Assembly: GCF_022771645.1 (NCBI RefSeq)
Contig: NZ_JALFCU010000017.1
Coordinates: 1-56,236, forward strand
Length of the DNA stretch: 56,236 nt
Reading direction: 5' to 3'
From: Selenomonas sp.
GTDB lineage: Bacteria > Bacillota > Negativicutes > Selenomonadales > Selenomonadaceae
Shown here: positions 24,177 through 31,991 of the stretch, in pieces
How the letters are laid out: every line of letters begins with the position of its first letter
Position numbering within the stretch: the first letter of the stretch is position 1
Translations under genes and position numbers: made by a program
The notes under the pieces: generated by a model
What the model was told of the DNA's origin: nothing
Seen by the model: only the letters and a program-made list of their open reading frames with translations
Database searches by the model: none

Positions 24177-25916
24177 TTAATGAGCCATGAGCGCGAGGGC
24201 GAAGTCGAGGGCTTTGTCCGGGTCACGCGTCAGGCCGACGTACTCGCGGCCGCTCGTCGTGGCGCTCTTGACGCCCTTCTCGTCGCAGTCGTGCTTGAGC
24301 TCGTCGTACATCGAGGCCATCTGCGGCGCGAGGACGATGAGGTCGCAGTCCGTGATGACGTCCTTGTGCTGGCCGTAGGCCATTGCGATGGATTCGACGT
24401 TCGCGTGGCGCTTCTCCGCGCCTTTCGTGATGGCTTTCGCGAGCATGGAGCTCGTCGCGCCGGAGGCACAGAGGACGAGGACGCGCTTCTCTTCGCCGTC
24501 ATCGGCGGCAACGGCGTCAGCAGCGACGGCCGGAGTAGCTTCTTTCTTTTCTTCGGCCGGCTTGCTGGCTTCTTCTTTTTCAGCAGCGGCATAAGCATCG
24601 GCCGGCGTCTCGGCCTCTTCGTCGTCGGCGGAGATTTCGCCATTGGCGATGGCCGTCTCGCGAGCGACGAGCTGCGTGTCATAGACGCGGAAGAACGGAT
24701 AGTAGAGGACGGCGTCGACGATGAGGAGCAGCGGCGCGAGGACGAAGGCGAGCTTCGCGAAGCCCGTGGCGATGACGAGGCCGATGGGGGCCGGCGTCGT
24801 CCACGGCAGGATGTAGATGAAGGAGTTCATGCCGAGGTTGTCAACGAAGAATTTGAAAATCCAGACGTTCGCGATCGGCGCCGCGATGAACGGGAAGATC
24901 AGGACCGGGTTCAGGACGATCGGCGCGCCGAAGAGGATCGGCTCGTTGACGGCGAAGCAGACCGGGATGATGGACGCGCGGCCGACGGCTTTGAGCTGTG
25001 CCGACTTTGCGAGGAAGGCGCACATCGCGCAGAACATGAGCGTTGCGCCCGTGCCGCCGATCGTGGCGACGAAGTAGGACGTCGGATGCGTGAGGATGTT
25101 CGTCGCATGGCCGCCGGCCGTGACGATCTGGAGGTTGGCTTCGATGTTCGCGATGTAGATGGCGGTGACGGCCGGCTCGACGATGGACGGGCCGTGGATG
25201 CCGACGAACCAGAACATGGCCATCGCGCCGTAGATAATCGCAATGCCGATGTAGCCATCCGCGGCTACAAAGAGCGGCTTGAAGAATTCGAGGATCCAGG
25301 CGGAGAACAGCATGCCCGTCGCGTTCTTGAAGAGGATCGAGCCAAGCCAGAAGAGGAAGACGGCAGCGGAAAGCGGAATGAGGTCGGCGAACGTCTGCGC
25401 GATGAAGTGCGGGACTTCGTCCGGCAGCTTGATCGTGATGTCGCGGCTGACGAAGAACTTGTAGATGTTCGGGACGAGGAACGCGACGACGAACGCGGAG
25501 AGCAGGCCTTTCGAGCCCATGAAGTCCGCAGACCAGCCGCCTTTGATCGGCTCGACCGCCAGCAGCAGCAGGCAGATGATGGAGACGATCATGACGGACG
25601 TGTCATTGATCTGGCGGAGCTTCGGCAGCTTGTGGTTGATGCTGCCCGTCAGACTCTTCGCGATGGTCGCGACCATGAGGAGCGAGAGGATGCCCATGGA
25701 GCCGTTGTAGGCGAGCCAGAGGACGCTGCTGATGTCATCCGGCCATTTGTAGCCGAAAATCTCCGGCACGCAGGCAACGAGGATGAAGAGCGAGGAGAAG
25801 AGGATGACCGGGATGCAGCTGACGAAGCCGTCGCGGATCGCCCTCAGGTACGGGTTGTTGGAAACCTTTTCGAAGAATGACTTCATGGTTTCCACGAGCT
25901 TGATAAGCTTTTCCAT
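24177..25916 (-). CDS. lacE: PTS lactose-type permease EIICB (LacE)
   Basis: Membrane component that imports and phosphorylates lactose-like beta-galactosides (579 residues). The EIIC domain (about 1-420) carries FVGIHGPSIVEP (238-248) and NEPILFGAP (324-332); an Ala/Glu-rich linker spans about 425-475; the EIIB domain follows with its phosphocysteine C483 in VLVLCASGATSSML. ATG 25916 is preceded by AAGGAAGGG. Neighbours lacG, lacF, lacB and lacA argue for lactose/galactobiose rather than cellobiose. It has its own probable promoter at 26060-26112. Confidence 0.93.
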   Translation of the reverse strand: MEKLIKLVETMKSFFEKVSNNPYLRAIRDGFVSCIPVILFSSLFILVACVPEIFGYKWPDDISSVLWLAYNGSMGILSLLMVATIAKSLTGSINHKLPKLRQINDTSVMIVSIICLLLLAVEPIKGGWSADFMGSKGLLSAFVVAFLVPNIYKFFVSRDITIKLPDEVPHFIAQTFADLIPLSAAVFLFWLGSILFKNATGMLFSAWILEFFKPLFVAADGYIGIAIIYGAMAMFWFVGIHGPSIVEPAVTAIYIANIEANLQIVTAGGHATNILTHPTSYFVATIGGTGATLMFCAMCAFLAKSAQLKAVGRASIIPVCFAVNEPILFGAPIVLNPVLIFPFIAAPIANVWIFKFFVDNLGMNSFIYILPWTTPAPIGLVIATGFAKLAFVLAPLLLIVDAVLYYPFFRVYDTQLVARETAIANGEISADDEEAETPADAYAAAEKEEASKPAEEKKEATPAVAADAVAADDGEEKRVLVLCASGATSSMLAKAITKGAEKRHANVESIAMAYGQHKDVITDCDLIVLAPQMASMYDELKHDCDEKGVKSATTSGREYVGLTRDPDKALDFALALMAH

Positions 25917-26059
25917 TCTTTTTCCCTTCCTTTGAGGTTTTTTGGACTGTTGAAAATGATGAACTTGGAACGTTGAATAAGAACTTTGGATTGACTGGGG
26001 ATCAATCATGATTGCTTTCGCCGGGTGTTCGCTTTCCGTGCTTTCCCTTTGATGGTTTT

Positions 26060-26112
26060 ATTATACTTCGAACGTATTCCAGCGTGTTTTCATAGTTTAA
26101 AAATGTTTTCAT
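26060..26112 (-). promoter_or_regulatory. lacE promoter with two ATGAAAACA boxes
   Basis: On the minus strand -10 TATAAT (26060-26065) followed by AAAACCATCAAAG. No good -35 is seen; instead ATGAAAACA occurs at 26085-26093 and 26104-26112, 19 bp apart. The same -10 context and box occur before lacA, which suggests a common regulator. Confidence 0.6.
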
Positions 26113-26138
26113 GGAATGAACTTGACGGAAGAAAATCG

Positions 26139-26374
26139 GAAAGCCTTCCCCTCCGGGGAAGGTGGCGGCCGTAGGCCGACGGAAAGGGTGTCGAAGGTAG
26201 GACGTGACTATTCGCAGGATTTGTTATGGCGAAGGAAAGACGTATCTCATACGCCTTCCTCCGCAGTGACAATCGTGCGAATCGGCCATTCCTACCTCCG
26301 ACACCCTCTCCACCGCTCACGCGGTCCCCCTCTCCCGGTGGGAGAGGCTGCTGTATTGCTACGATTGGCAACAG
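26139..26374. repeat. Intergenic palindromic element, copy F
   Basis: Between lacG and lacE. Hairpin CCTTCCCCTCCGGGGAAGG, GTGGCGGCCGTAGGCCGACGG, arm GGTGTCGAAGGTAGG, central stem GGCGAAGGAAGACG-like / CGCCTTCCTCCGC, arm CCTACCTCCGACACC, CCGCTCACGCGG, hairpin CCTCTCCCGGTGGGAGAGG and right terminus TTGGCAACAG. The left terminal repeat is lost. Confidence 0.88.
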
Positions 26375-26409
26375 AACGAAACGCCTTCGTTCTTGCGATC
26401 AATCCATCT

Positions 26410-27846
26410 TCAATATGTTACTTCATCGATCGCCACAATCTTTTTCTGCTCGCTGCAGAGCTTGTACCAGTACGCGCTCTTTTTCGGGATGCGCTGCTGC
26501 GTCTTGTAGTCGACGTAGAACAGGCCGTAGCGCTTGTTGTAGCCGTTCGACCACGAGAGCATGTCCTGGAGGCTCCAGATGTAGTAGCCGCAGACGTTGA
26601 CGCCTTCGGCGATGGCTTGCTGGATGGCTGCGAGATGCTTCGACACGTATTCGATTCTAGGCGTGTCGTCGATCTTGCCGTCCACGAGGTCGTCTTTGTA
26701 GCCCATGCCGTTTTCGCTGATGAAGATTTCCTTGTAGTTCGGATAATCGTGCGCGATGCGGACGAGCTGGTCGTGCATGCCCTGCGGGTAGATCGGCCAA
26801 TCCCAATCCGTCGTCGGCACCTCGGGATTCGAGACGCGCGCGCCGACGCCGTGCAGCGCAAAGACGCTCGTGCCCTTTTCGCCCGTCGAATTGTTGAAAA
26901 CTTTACTCTCGCCATCCCATGCCTGCAGGAAGTGGCTGGAATAATAATTCATGCCGAGGAAATCGATTTCTTTTGCAGCGACAGCGAAATCGTCGAAGTC
27001 CGACGGCTCCGTGACGAGCGTGCCGTTGTTCTCGCGCAGGATCTCGTTGATGAGAGACATCGTCTCATCGCTGTATTTGCCGAGGAAGCACGCGTCGAGC
27101 ATGAAGCGGTTGCTCATCGCGTCGTCGAGGTCGCGGGCGTGGCGGTTCTCCGGTGTGTCCGTGATGGGGACTTTTCCTTCGAGCGTGTGGACGATGCCGA
27201 TTTTCCCGTTGAGCCCCATCGTCTTGTAGATGTGCAGCGCCTTTGCGTGCGCGACCATGAGGTTGTGCTCGATCTGGATGGCCTTCGCCATCTGGAACGT
27301 CTCGTGCGGCGGGAAGTTGCCGGCGATGTAGCCGTTCTGCGCGATGGACCACGGCTCGTTGAATGTCGCCCAGCGCTTCACGCGGTCGCCAAACGCCTCG
27401 AAGCAGATTTTTGCAAAGTTCACGAAATGTGGGATAATGTCGCGGTTCAGCCAGCCGCCCGCATGGAAGAACGGCAGCGGCGTATCGAAATGATGCAGCG
27501 TGACGAACGGCTCGACGCCGTGCGCGAGGCAGGTGTCGATGAGCCGGTTGTAGTAGTCGATGCCCTTCTGGTTCACCTCGCCCTTGCCTTCGGGCAGGAT
27601 GCGCGTCCACGAGATGGAGATGCGGATGCCCGTGACGCCGAATTTTTCGCAGAGCGCGAGGTCTTCGGGATATTTATGATAGAAATCGCTCGCGGGGTCG
27701 GCCGTGAAGCGGCTGCCAGGGCGGTGCATGTCCTCGTCCCATGTGCACGGGCCGCGGCCGTCCTCCGTCGTCGCGCCCTCGACCTGATACGCGGCCGTCG
27801 CGCCGCCGAAGACGAAGTCCTGCGGGAACGTGTTTTCAGGCTTCAT
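26410..27846 (-). CDS. lacG: 6-phospho-beta-galactosidase (GH1)
   Basis: Cleaves phosphorylated lactose or galactobiose in the cytoplasm (478 residues). Acid/base E164 is in TFNEP and the nucleophile E378 in ISENGMGYK. The phosphate-binding set S432, K439, Y441 (SWSNGYNKRYG) has the exact spacing of the lactococcal LacG residues S428/K435/Y437, and the opening GGATAAYQVEGAT also matches LacG. It begins one base after the lacF stop, so they are translated together. Confidence 0.94.
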   Translation of the reverse strand: MKPENTFPQDFVFGGATAAYQVEGATTEDGRGPCTWDEDMHRPGSRFTADPASDFYHKYPEDLALCEKFGVTGIRISISWTRILPEGKGEVNQKGIDYYNRLIDTCLAHGVEPFVTLHHFDTPLPFFHAGGWLNRDIIPHFVNFAKICFEAFGDRVKRWATFNEPWSIAQNGYIAGNFPPHETFQMAKAIQIEHNLMVAHAKALHIYKTMGLNGKIGIVHTLEGKVPITDTPENRHARDLDDAMSNRFMLDACFLGKYSDETMSLINEILRENNGTLVTEPSDFDDFAVAAKEIDFLGMNYYSSHFLQAWDGESKVFNNSTGEKGTSVFALHGVGARVSNPEVPTTDWDWPIYPQGMHDQLVRIAHDYPNYKEIFISENGMGYKDDLVDGKIDDTPRIEYVSKHLAAIQQAIAEGVNVCGYYIWSLQDMLSWSNGYNKRYGLFYVDYKTQQRIPKKSAYWYKLCSEQKKIVAIDEVTY

Positions 27847-27847
27847 C

Positions 27848-28168
27848 TTATTTCCCTGCTTTCTTCTTCATCGCTTTCAGCATACGCTTGTCCATGTCGG
27901 AGAGCAGCATCGCCGTCATGAGGTGGTCCTGCGCGTGGACGGTCAAAAAGCCAATCTCGAGCGACTCGCCGGACGCTTCCTTCGTGATGAGCTCCGTCTG
28001 CTGGTTGTGCGCGTCGAGGATGAGGTCGTCACCCTCTTTGATGAGCGCTTCGGCCTTGTCAAATTCATCGTTCATGATGGCTTCCATCGCGTCGAGGTAT
28101 TTCGTCCGCGCGTCGCCGGAGTAGGCGACGATCTCCATCGCGACCATGGCCATATCGTCTTTTGTCAT
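27848..28168 (-). CDS. lacF: PTS lactose-type EIIA (LacF)
   Basis: Cytoplasmic trimeric phosphocarrier (106 residues) that passes phosphate from HPr to LacE. The active His is H78 in LTVHAQDHLM, the same number as in lactococcal LacF. ATG 28168 is chosen because AAGGAGCGG lies just upstream; the frame is open for 99 more codons but that stretch is palindromic element G. Directly followed by lacG. Confidence 0.95.
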   Translation of the reverse strand: MTKDDMAMVAMEIVAYSGDARTKYLDAMEAIMNDEFDKAEALIKEGDDLILDAHNQQTELITKEASGESLEIGFLTVHAQDHLMTAMLLSDMDKRMLKAMKKKAGK

Positions 28169-28221
28169 TGTTTTCCGCTCCTTTTTATATCTGTCACGAA
28201 TTTCGAAAATTGAGCTTTCCA

Positions 28222-28468
28222 TTGCCGAACGTGTCTTGTTTTGCAAGCCTCTCCCTCCGGGAGAGGTGCCGAGCGAATGCGAGGCGGAGCGGGTGTCGAA
28301 GGTAGGGCAAAACTCATATATCGATTGTAGTGGCGGAGGAAATACCGTCCTTCGACAATACAATCCGTGGAATTGCCACGTCCTACCTTCGCCACCCTTT
28401 CCGTCACGCTTCGCGTGCCACCTTCCCCCTAGGGGGAAGGCTTTCTGTGCTCTATCGTTCCGCAACAG
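28222..28468. repeat. Intergenic palindromic element, copy G
   Basis: Between lacB and lacF. Left end TTGCCGAACGTG, hairpin CCTCTCCCTCCGGGAGAGG, arm GGTGTCGAAGGTAGG, central stem GATTGTAGTGGCGGAGG...CCTTCGACAATACAATC, arm CCTACCTTCGCCACC, CACGCTTCGCGTG, hairpin CCTTCCCCCTAGGGGGAAGG and right end CGTTCCGCAACAG. It sits inside an otherwise co-directional lac cluster. Confidence 0.9.
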
Positions 28469-28528
28469 AGCGTTACTTCGCTATTATAGCGAATGCCCCG
28501 CGTTGTTTCATTCGAATCTCATGAGCAT

Positions 28529-29044
28529 TTAGTCGTGGTAGTACCCTTCTGCCCACTTTTTATTGTATTCGTCAAACAAATGGTCGTTCTCGATGGCATC
28601 GTTGTCGGGGATCATGTTGTCAATTTTCGCAATCAGCGCGTCGCGCTCCGGCGTCGGCTGGTACTCGGCCTTGAGGAACGCTTCGAGGATGTACTCGATC
28701 GTGCCGATGCCGACGACGCGGCCGCCGCAGCCGATGACGTTCGCGTTGAGCTGCTCCTTCGCGGCGACGGCCGTCTGCACGTCCGTCACGCATGCTGCGC
28801 GCACGCCCTTGATCTTCTGCGCGCTGTTGTTGATGCCGATGCCCGTGCCGCAGATGCAGACGCCGAGGTCCGCCTCGCCCGTCGCGACGAGCTTGCCGAC
28901 CTTGCGGCCGTAAATGGGATAATGCGTGCGGATGAAGTCGTACGTGCCGACGTCGATGACCTCATGGCCCTGCTTCTTCAAAAATTCTGCTGCTTTGATC
29001 TTGATGTCCGTGACGATGTGGTCACAGCCGATGGCGATTTTCAT
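28529..29044 (-). CDS. lacB: Galactose-6-phosphate isomerase subunit LacB
   Basis: RpiB/LacAB superfamily (171 residues). MKIAIGCDHIVTDIKIKAAE, GTYDFIRTHYPIYGRKV and GVCICGTGIGINNSAQKIKG are typical of LacB, and the length equals LacB (about 171) rather than ribose-5-phosphate isomerase B (about 150). With LacA it converts galactose-6-phosphate to tagatose-6-phosphate. ATG 29044 has GAGGAGG upstream and lies 15 bp after the lacA stop. No lacC or lacD genes follow in the window. Confidence 0.92.
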   Translation of the reverse strand: MKIAIGCDHIVTDIKIKAAEFLKKQGHEVIDVGTYDFIRTHYPIYGRKVGKLVATGEADLGVCICGTGIGINNSAQKIKGVRAACVTDVQTAVAAKEQLNANVIGCGGRVVGIGTIEYILEAFLKAEYQPTPERDALIAKIDNMIPDNDAIENDHLFDEYNKKWAEGYYHD

Positions 29045-29058
29045 GGGTGTTTGCCTCC

Positions 29059-29478
29059 TCAAAGAATTCTATTCATCATGTCGATGCGGACTTGGTGGCG
29101 GCCGCCGTCGTATTCCGTCTTGCAGAAGTTTTCGGCGAGCTGGCACGAGAGCACGGGCGCCGTGATGTTCGCGGCGAGCGCGATGATCTGCGTGCTGTTG
29201 TGGTGGCGCGTCATCGACGACGTGTAGTCTTCATACGTCGGTGCGCAGACGATGCCGTGGTTCTTCGAGGCGATCATGAACGGCGCGACGGCATAATCAT
29301 CCACGACGATGCCGCGCGTGATCTCTCCGCCCTGGATGGCTTTGACGACGTTCATCGTCGCCGTGAAGATGTCGTCATCCGAGAGGTCGACCATTTCATA
29401 GCCCTTCTTAGCGAGATAAGATTTCACGCAGTCCTTGAGCTCTTTGCCGACCGCGTTTGCTGCGATTGCTACTTTCAT
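29059..29478 (-). CDS. lacA: Galactose-6-phosphate isomerase subunit LacA
   Basis: Partner of LacB (139 residues, usual LacA length about 142). Marks are MKVAIAANAVGKELKDCVKS, GIVVDDYAVAPFMIASKNHG and the C-terminal GGRHQVRIDMMNRIL. First gene of the lac cluster; a promoter with an ATGAAAACA box and a perfect cre site lie upstream (29528-29579). Confidence 0.92.
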   Translation of the reverse strand: MKVAIAANAVGKELKDCVKSYLAKKGYEMVDLSDDDIFTATMNVVKAIQGGEITRGIVVDDYAVAPFMIASKNHGIVCAPTYEDYTSSMTRHHNSTQIIALAANITAPVLSCQLAENFCKTEYDGGRHQVRIDMMNRIL

Positions 29479-29527
29479 TTGAAATCTCCTTCTTTTTCTT
29501 CAGGATTGGTATCGCTTTGATGGTTTT

Positions 29528-29561
29528 ATGATACCGCAACGCAATCGCAGAATGTTTTCAT
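29528..29561 (-). promoter_or_regulatory. lacA promoter with ATGAAAACA box
   Basis: On the minus strand -10 TATCAT (29528-29533) followed by AAAACCATCAAAG, and ATGAAAACA at 29553-29561, in the same relative position as before lacE. Confidence 0.55.
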
Positions 29562-29565
29562 GATT

Positions 29566-29579
29566 TGAAAACGCTTTCA
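29566..29579. promoter_or_regulatory. Catabolite-response element (cre)
   Basis: TGAAAACGCTTTCA matches the CcpA consensus TGWAANCGNTNWCA at every position. It lies just upstream of the lacA promoter box and also 4 bp before the -35 of lysA, so it could affect both directions. Confidence 0.7.
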
Positions 29580-29583
29580 ACGC

Positions 29584-29612
29584 TTGAAGTACTATGCATA
29601 TTTTGTTATAAT
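29584..29612 (+). promoter_or_regulatory. lysA promoter
   Basis: -35 TTGAAG, 17-bp spacer, -10 TATAAT, about 50 bp before the lysA start. Confidence 0.78.
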
Positions 29613-29665
29613 GGATTTACATTTTTACAGATACTTTTATCGAACGTTGCAAAGGAGACACACGC

Positions 29666-30925
29666 ATGTCGGAAAAAAACTTCCCGCTCACATACGACGA
29701 ACTCAAGGCGGTCGTCGCGAAATATCCGACGCCGTTCCATATTTATGATGAAAAGAAAATCCGGAGGGCGCTGCGCGCGCTGAACCATGCGTTCCGCTGG
29801 GCGCCGAAATTCCGCAACCAGTTCGCCGTCAAGGCGCTGCCGAATCCGCGCATCGTGCAGATCCTCCACGAGGAAGGCGCGGGCACGGACTGCTCGAGCC
29901 TTGCGGAGCTCGTGCTCTCGGACGTCGCGGGCGTGAAGGGCGAAGAAATTTTGCTCACGTCGAACGACACGCCGGCCGACGAGTTCCAGAAGGCCATCGA
30001 GCTCGGCGCGATCATCAACCTCGACGACATCAGTCACCTTGATTATTTGGAAGAGCATGCCGGCCTGCCCGCGTGCCTCTGCTTCCGTTACAACCCCGGC
30101 GACCTCATGGAGGGCAACGACATCATCGGCAAACCGACGGAGGCGAAATACGGCCTGACACGCGACCAGCTGTTCGAGGCGTACGCGCGCGCAAAGGAAA
30201 AGGGCGTGAAGCGCTTCGGCCTGCACACGATGGTCGCGTCGAACGAGCGCCGCACGGAGGCATTCCTGTTCACGGCCAAGCTCATGTTCGGCCTCGCGAA
30301 GGAACTGCAGGAACGCCTCGCCATCCACGTCGAGTTCCTCGACCTCGGCGGCGGCTTCGGCATCCCGTACCGCCCGGAGGAAGCGCCGCTCGACCTCGAA
30401 GCGATTGGCGAGGGCATCCACCAGCTGTATGACGAAATGATGGTGCCCGCCGGCCTCGGCGATGTCGCAATCTTCACGGAGTGCGGCCGCCTCATCACGG
30501 GGCCGTCCGGCTGGCTCGTCTCGACGGCGATCCACGAGAAGCAGACATACAAAGACTACATCGGCCTCGACTCGTGCATGGCGAACCTCATGCGCCCGGC
30601 GATGTACGGCGCGTACCACCACATCACGATTGCGGGCAAAGAAAATGAGCCCTGCGATCATACGTACGATGTGACGGGCTCTCTCTGCGAAAACAATGAC
30701 AAATTCGCGATCGACCGCAAGCTGCCAAAGATCGACATCGGCGACTACGTCATCATCCACGACACCGGCGCGCACGGCAGCGCCATGGGCTTCAACTACA
30801 ACGGCAAGCTCTGGTGTGCTGAGCTGCTGCTCCGCGAGGACGGCAGCATCGAGCTCATCCGCCGCGCGCAGACGCTCAAAGACCACTTCGCGACGCTGAC
30901 GGGATTCGACGGCGCGATGATGTAA
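29666..30925 (+). CDS. lysA: Diaminopimelate decarboxylase-like PLP enzyme
   Basis: Fold-type III PLP decarboxylase (419 residues), probably making lysine from meso-diaminopimelate. The PLP Lys is in QFAVKALPNP; GGGFGIPY binds the phosphate; ECGR and SLCENNDKFA (with the catalytic Cys) and a Tyr-rich C-terminus follow. It lacks obvious features of ornithine decarboxylase; substrate is inferred. AAAGGAG precedes the ATG at 29666 by a few bases. Single gene with its own promoter. Confidence 0.87.
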   Translation: MSEKNFPLTYDELKAVVAKYPTPFHIYDEKKIRRALRALNHAFRWAPKFRNQFAVKALPNPRIVQILHEEGAGTDCSSLAELVLSDVAGVKGEEILLTSNDTPADEFQKAIELGAIINLDDISHLDYLEEHAGLPACLCFRYNPGDLMEGNDIIGKPTEAKYGLTRDQLFEAYARAKEKGVKRFGLHTMVASNERRTEAFLFTAKLMFGLAKELQERLAIHVEFLDLGGGFGIPYRPEEAPLDLEAIGEGIHQLYDEMMVPAGLGDVAIFTECGRLITGPSGWLVSTAIHEKQTYKDYIGLDSCMANLMRPAMYGAYHHITIAGKENEPCDHTYDVTGSLCENNDKFAIDRKLPKIDIGDYVIIHDTGAHGSAMGFNYNGKLWCAELLLREDGSIELIRRAQTLKDHFATLTGFDGAMM

Positions 30926-30961
30926 GTCCTCTATCCGACACAAACCTGTTCCGATAAACGA

Positions 30962-30990
30962 TTGATTTTTTCCACGAAAAAGGTTATACT
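30962..30990 (+). promoter_or_regulatory. Promoter of the structured RNA before the PBECR4-like gene
   Basis: -35 TTGATT (30962-30967), 17-bp spacer, -10 TATACT (30985-30990); transcription would start near 30997, in a gap with no ORF. Confidence 0.72.
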
Positions 30991-30996
30991 AAAAAC

Positions 30997-31133
30997 AAAG
31001 ATATGGTTGCTACGAGCAGCTGCAGCCTTCCCTTCCGTTGGGGACGTTAAACATCCAACGGAGTCGACCGTCGGTGAAGGTAGGGGTATTCACCGCTGCT
31101 CTGGGAGACGCGTTCGCGTCTCCCTTTTATTTT
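30997..31133 (+). ncRNA. Structured RNA of about 135 nt ending in an intrinsic terminator
   Basis: From the promoter above to the terminator at 31103-31133. Predicted by eye: P1 GAGCAGC (31014-31020) with GCTGCTC (31095-31101); hairpin P2 CCGTTGG/CCAACGG (31035-31061); hairpin P3 CGGTGAA/TTCACCG (31072-31095) with a G-rich loop GGTAGGGGTA; then the terminator. This is a three-way junction leading directly to a terminator, so it may be a small RNA, an attenuator/riboswitch, or a type III antitoxin. No known riboswitch consensus was recognised. Confidence 0.6.
31103..31133 (+). terminator. Intrinsic terminator between the structured RNA and the PBECR4-like gene
   Basis: Stem GGGAGACGC / GCGTCTCCC, loop GTTC, then TTTTATTTT. 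It ends about 25 bp before the start codon of the next gene. Confidence 0.88.
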
Positions 31134-31158
31134 CCCCCAAAAGCGAGGACGTATTTCG

Positions 31159-31719
31159 ATGCTCACGCTGAAAGAATTGCAAGGCTATTACAGTTCCACG
31201 CTTTGCGACCGATATTTTGCTTTCCACTTGGCAACCGGCGAAACCATCAAAGTGTATTTCTACCGAGAGTCTTTTTGTCATCTGCTCGGCATCCAGCATA
31301 TTACGAAAGGCCGCCCGTTCCTTGGGCTCAAGGGCTATCAGCGCATCCAAAGCGGAAACATCACGCTCAAAACACTCAAAATCATGGACAAACGCCAGTA
31401 TGGATATATCCGAAATCGCATCCGTTTTCTCGATCACATGGATGAACTGCTCATGCATGGCGATCTTTATCGCTTCTATCCAGACCGTGTCCTCCCACCC
31501 ACAAAAATCCACGCCAGCATTTTGCTTTTCGACCACGAACTTGATGTGTATCTCAACCTCTTTCTTTCCAAGGAACAACGAGACAGCGATATTTTTACAC
31601 CTCTGTCGTTCATCCCTTTAACCGAAAAAGACCTCCGTCCGACGCGATATTTGGAACGCCAAGAATTCAAAAAAATCCTGTCACGCGAAATCATCCCGAT
31701 TCCTTCTATAAGTTTTTGA
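31159..31719 (+). CDS. PBECR4-like (Barnase-EndoU-ColicinE5/D-RelE fold) putative nuclease
   Basis: A 186-residue protein that resembles the PBECR4 domain of predicted phage-linked ribonucleases: an N-terminal YYSSTLCDRYFAFHLATGET, then YRESFCHLLGIQHI, YIRNRIRFLDHMDELLM, FYPDRVLPPTKIHASILLF and YLNLFLSKE. The assignment is from memory of the family pattern. Conserved His/Arg/Tyr residues could be catalytic. The ATG at 31159 is preceded by GAGGACG. There is no protein antitoxin beside it; instead a terminated structured RNA lies directly upstream. GC content is lower than neighbours, which suggests transfer. Confidence 0.6.
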   Translation: MLTLKELQGYYSSTLCDRYFAFHLATGETIKVYFYRESFCHLLGIQHITKGRPFLGLKGYQRIQSGNITLKTLKIMDKRQYGYIRNRIRFLDHMDELLMHGDLYRFYPDRVLPPTKIHASILLFDHELDVYLNLFLSKEQRDSDIFTPLSFIPLTEKDLRPTRYLERQEFKKILSREIIPIPSISF

Positions 31720-31788
31720 ATTGCAATTCGTTTTCCCACACAAATAGCCTCCACGGGCAACAAGCTCGCGGAGGCCTTTTCCTATGCC

Positions 31789-31977
31789 TTACTTTTCGTG
31801 CTTCTGCGCATCGCAGCAGCCCTTTGTTTCTTCCGGCTCTTCGACGATTTCCATGTTGCAGCAGGAGCTCTTCTTTTCCGATTCTTCGACGACTTCCATG
31901 TTGCAGCAATCGCCTGCTTTCTTTTTGCCGAACAACCCATCAAGAATTCCGCCCAACATGCCTTTTTTCTCTGACAT
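31789..31977 (-). CDS. Small cysteine-rich protein of the permease operon
   Basis: A 62-residue protein: MSEKKGMLGGILDGLFGKKK, then three CC pairs in near-repeats (CCNMEVVEE, CCNMEIVEE, CC). The double-Cys repeats suggest metal or metalloid binding. ATG 31977 is preferred because AGGAG lies 9 bases upstream; an ATG two codons earlier is too close to it. It lies right after the permease gene on the same strand, under an ArsR-family regulator. Function is unproven. Confidence 0.75.
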   Translation of the reverse strand: MSEKKGMLGGILDGLFGKKKAGDCCNMEVVEESEKKSSCCNMEIVEEPEETKGCCDAQKHEK

Positions 31978-31991
31978 TGTCATCGTCTCCT

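Noticed and set aside
24177..25916. Cellobiose or chitobiose specificity for the EIICB
   Set aside because: The neighbours lacA, lacB, a LacG with the phosphate-binding S/K/Y set and a LacF with H78 point to beta-galactosides.
31014..31101. The region before the PBECR4-like gene as another copy of the palindromic element
   Set aside because: It contains a GGTGAAGGTAGGGG stretch similar to the arm, but lacks the two GC-rich hairpins, the inverted arm and the terminal repeats, and its pairing pattern is different.
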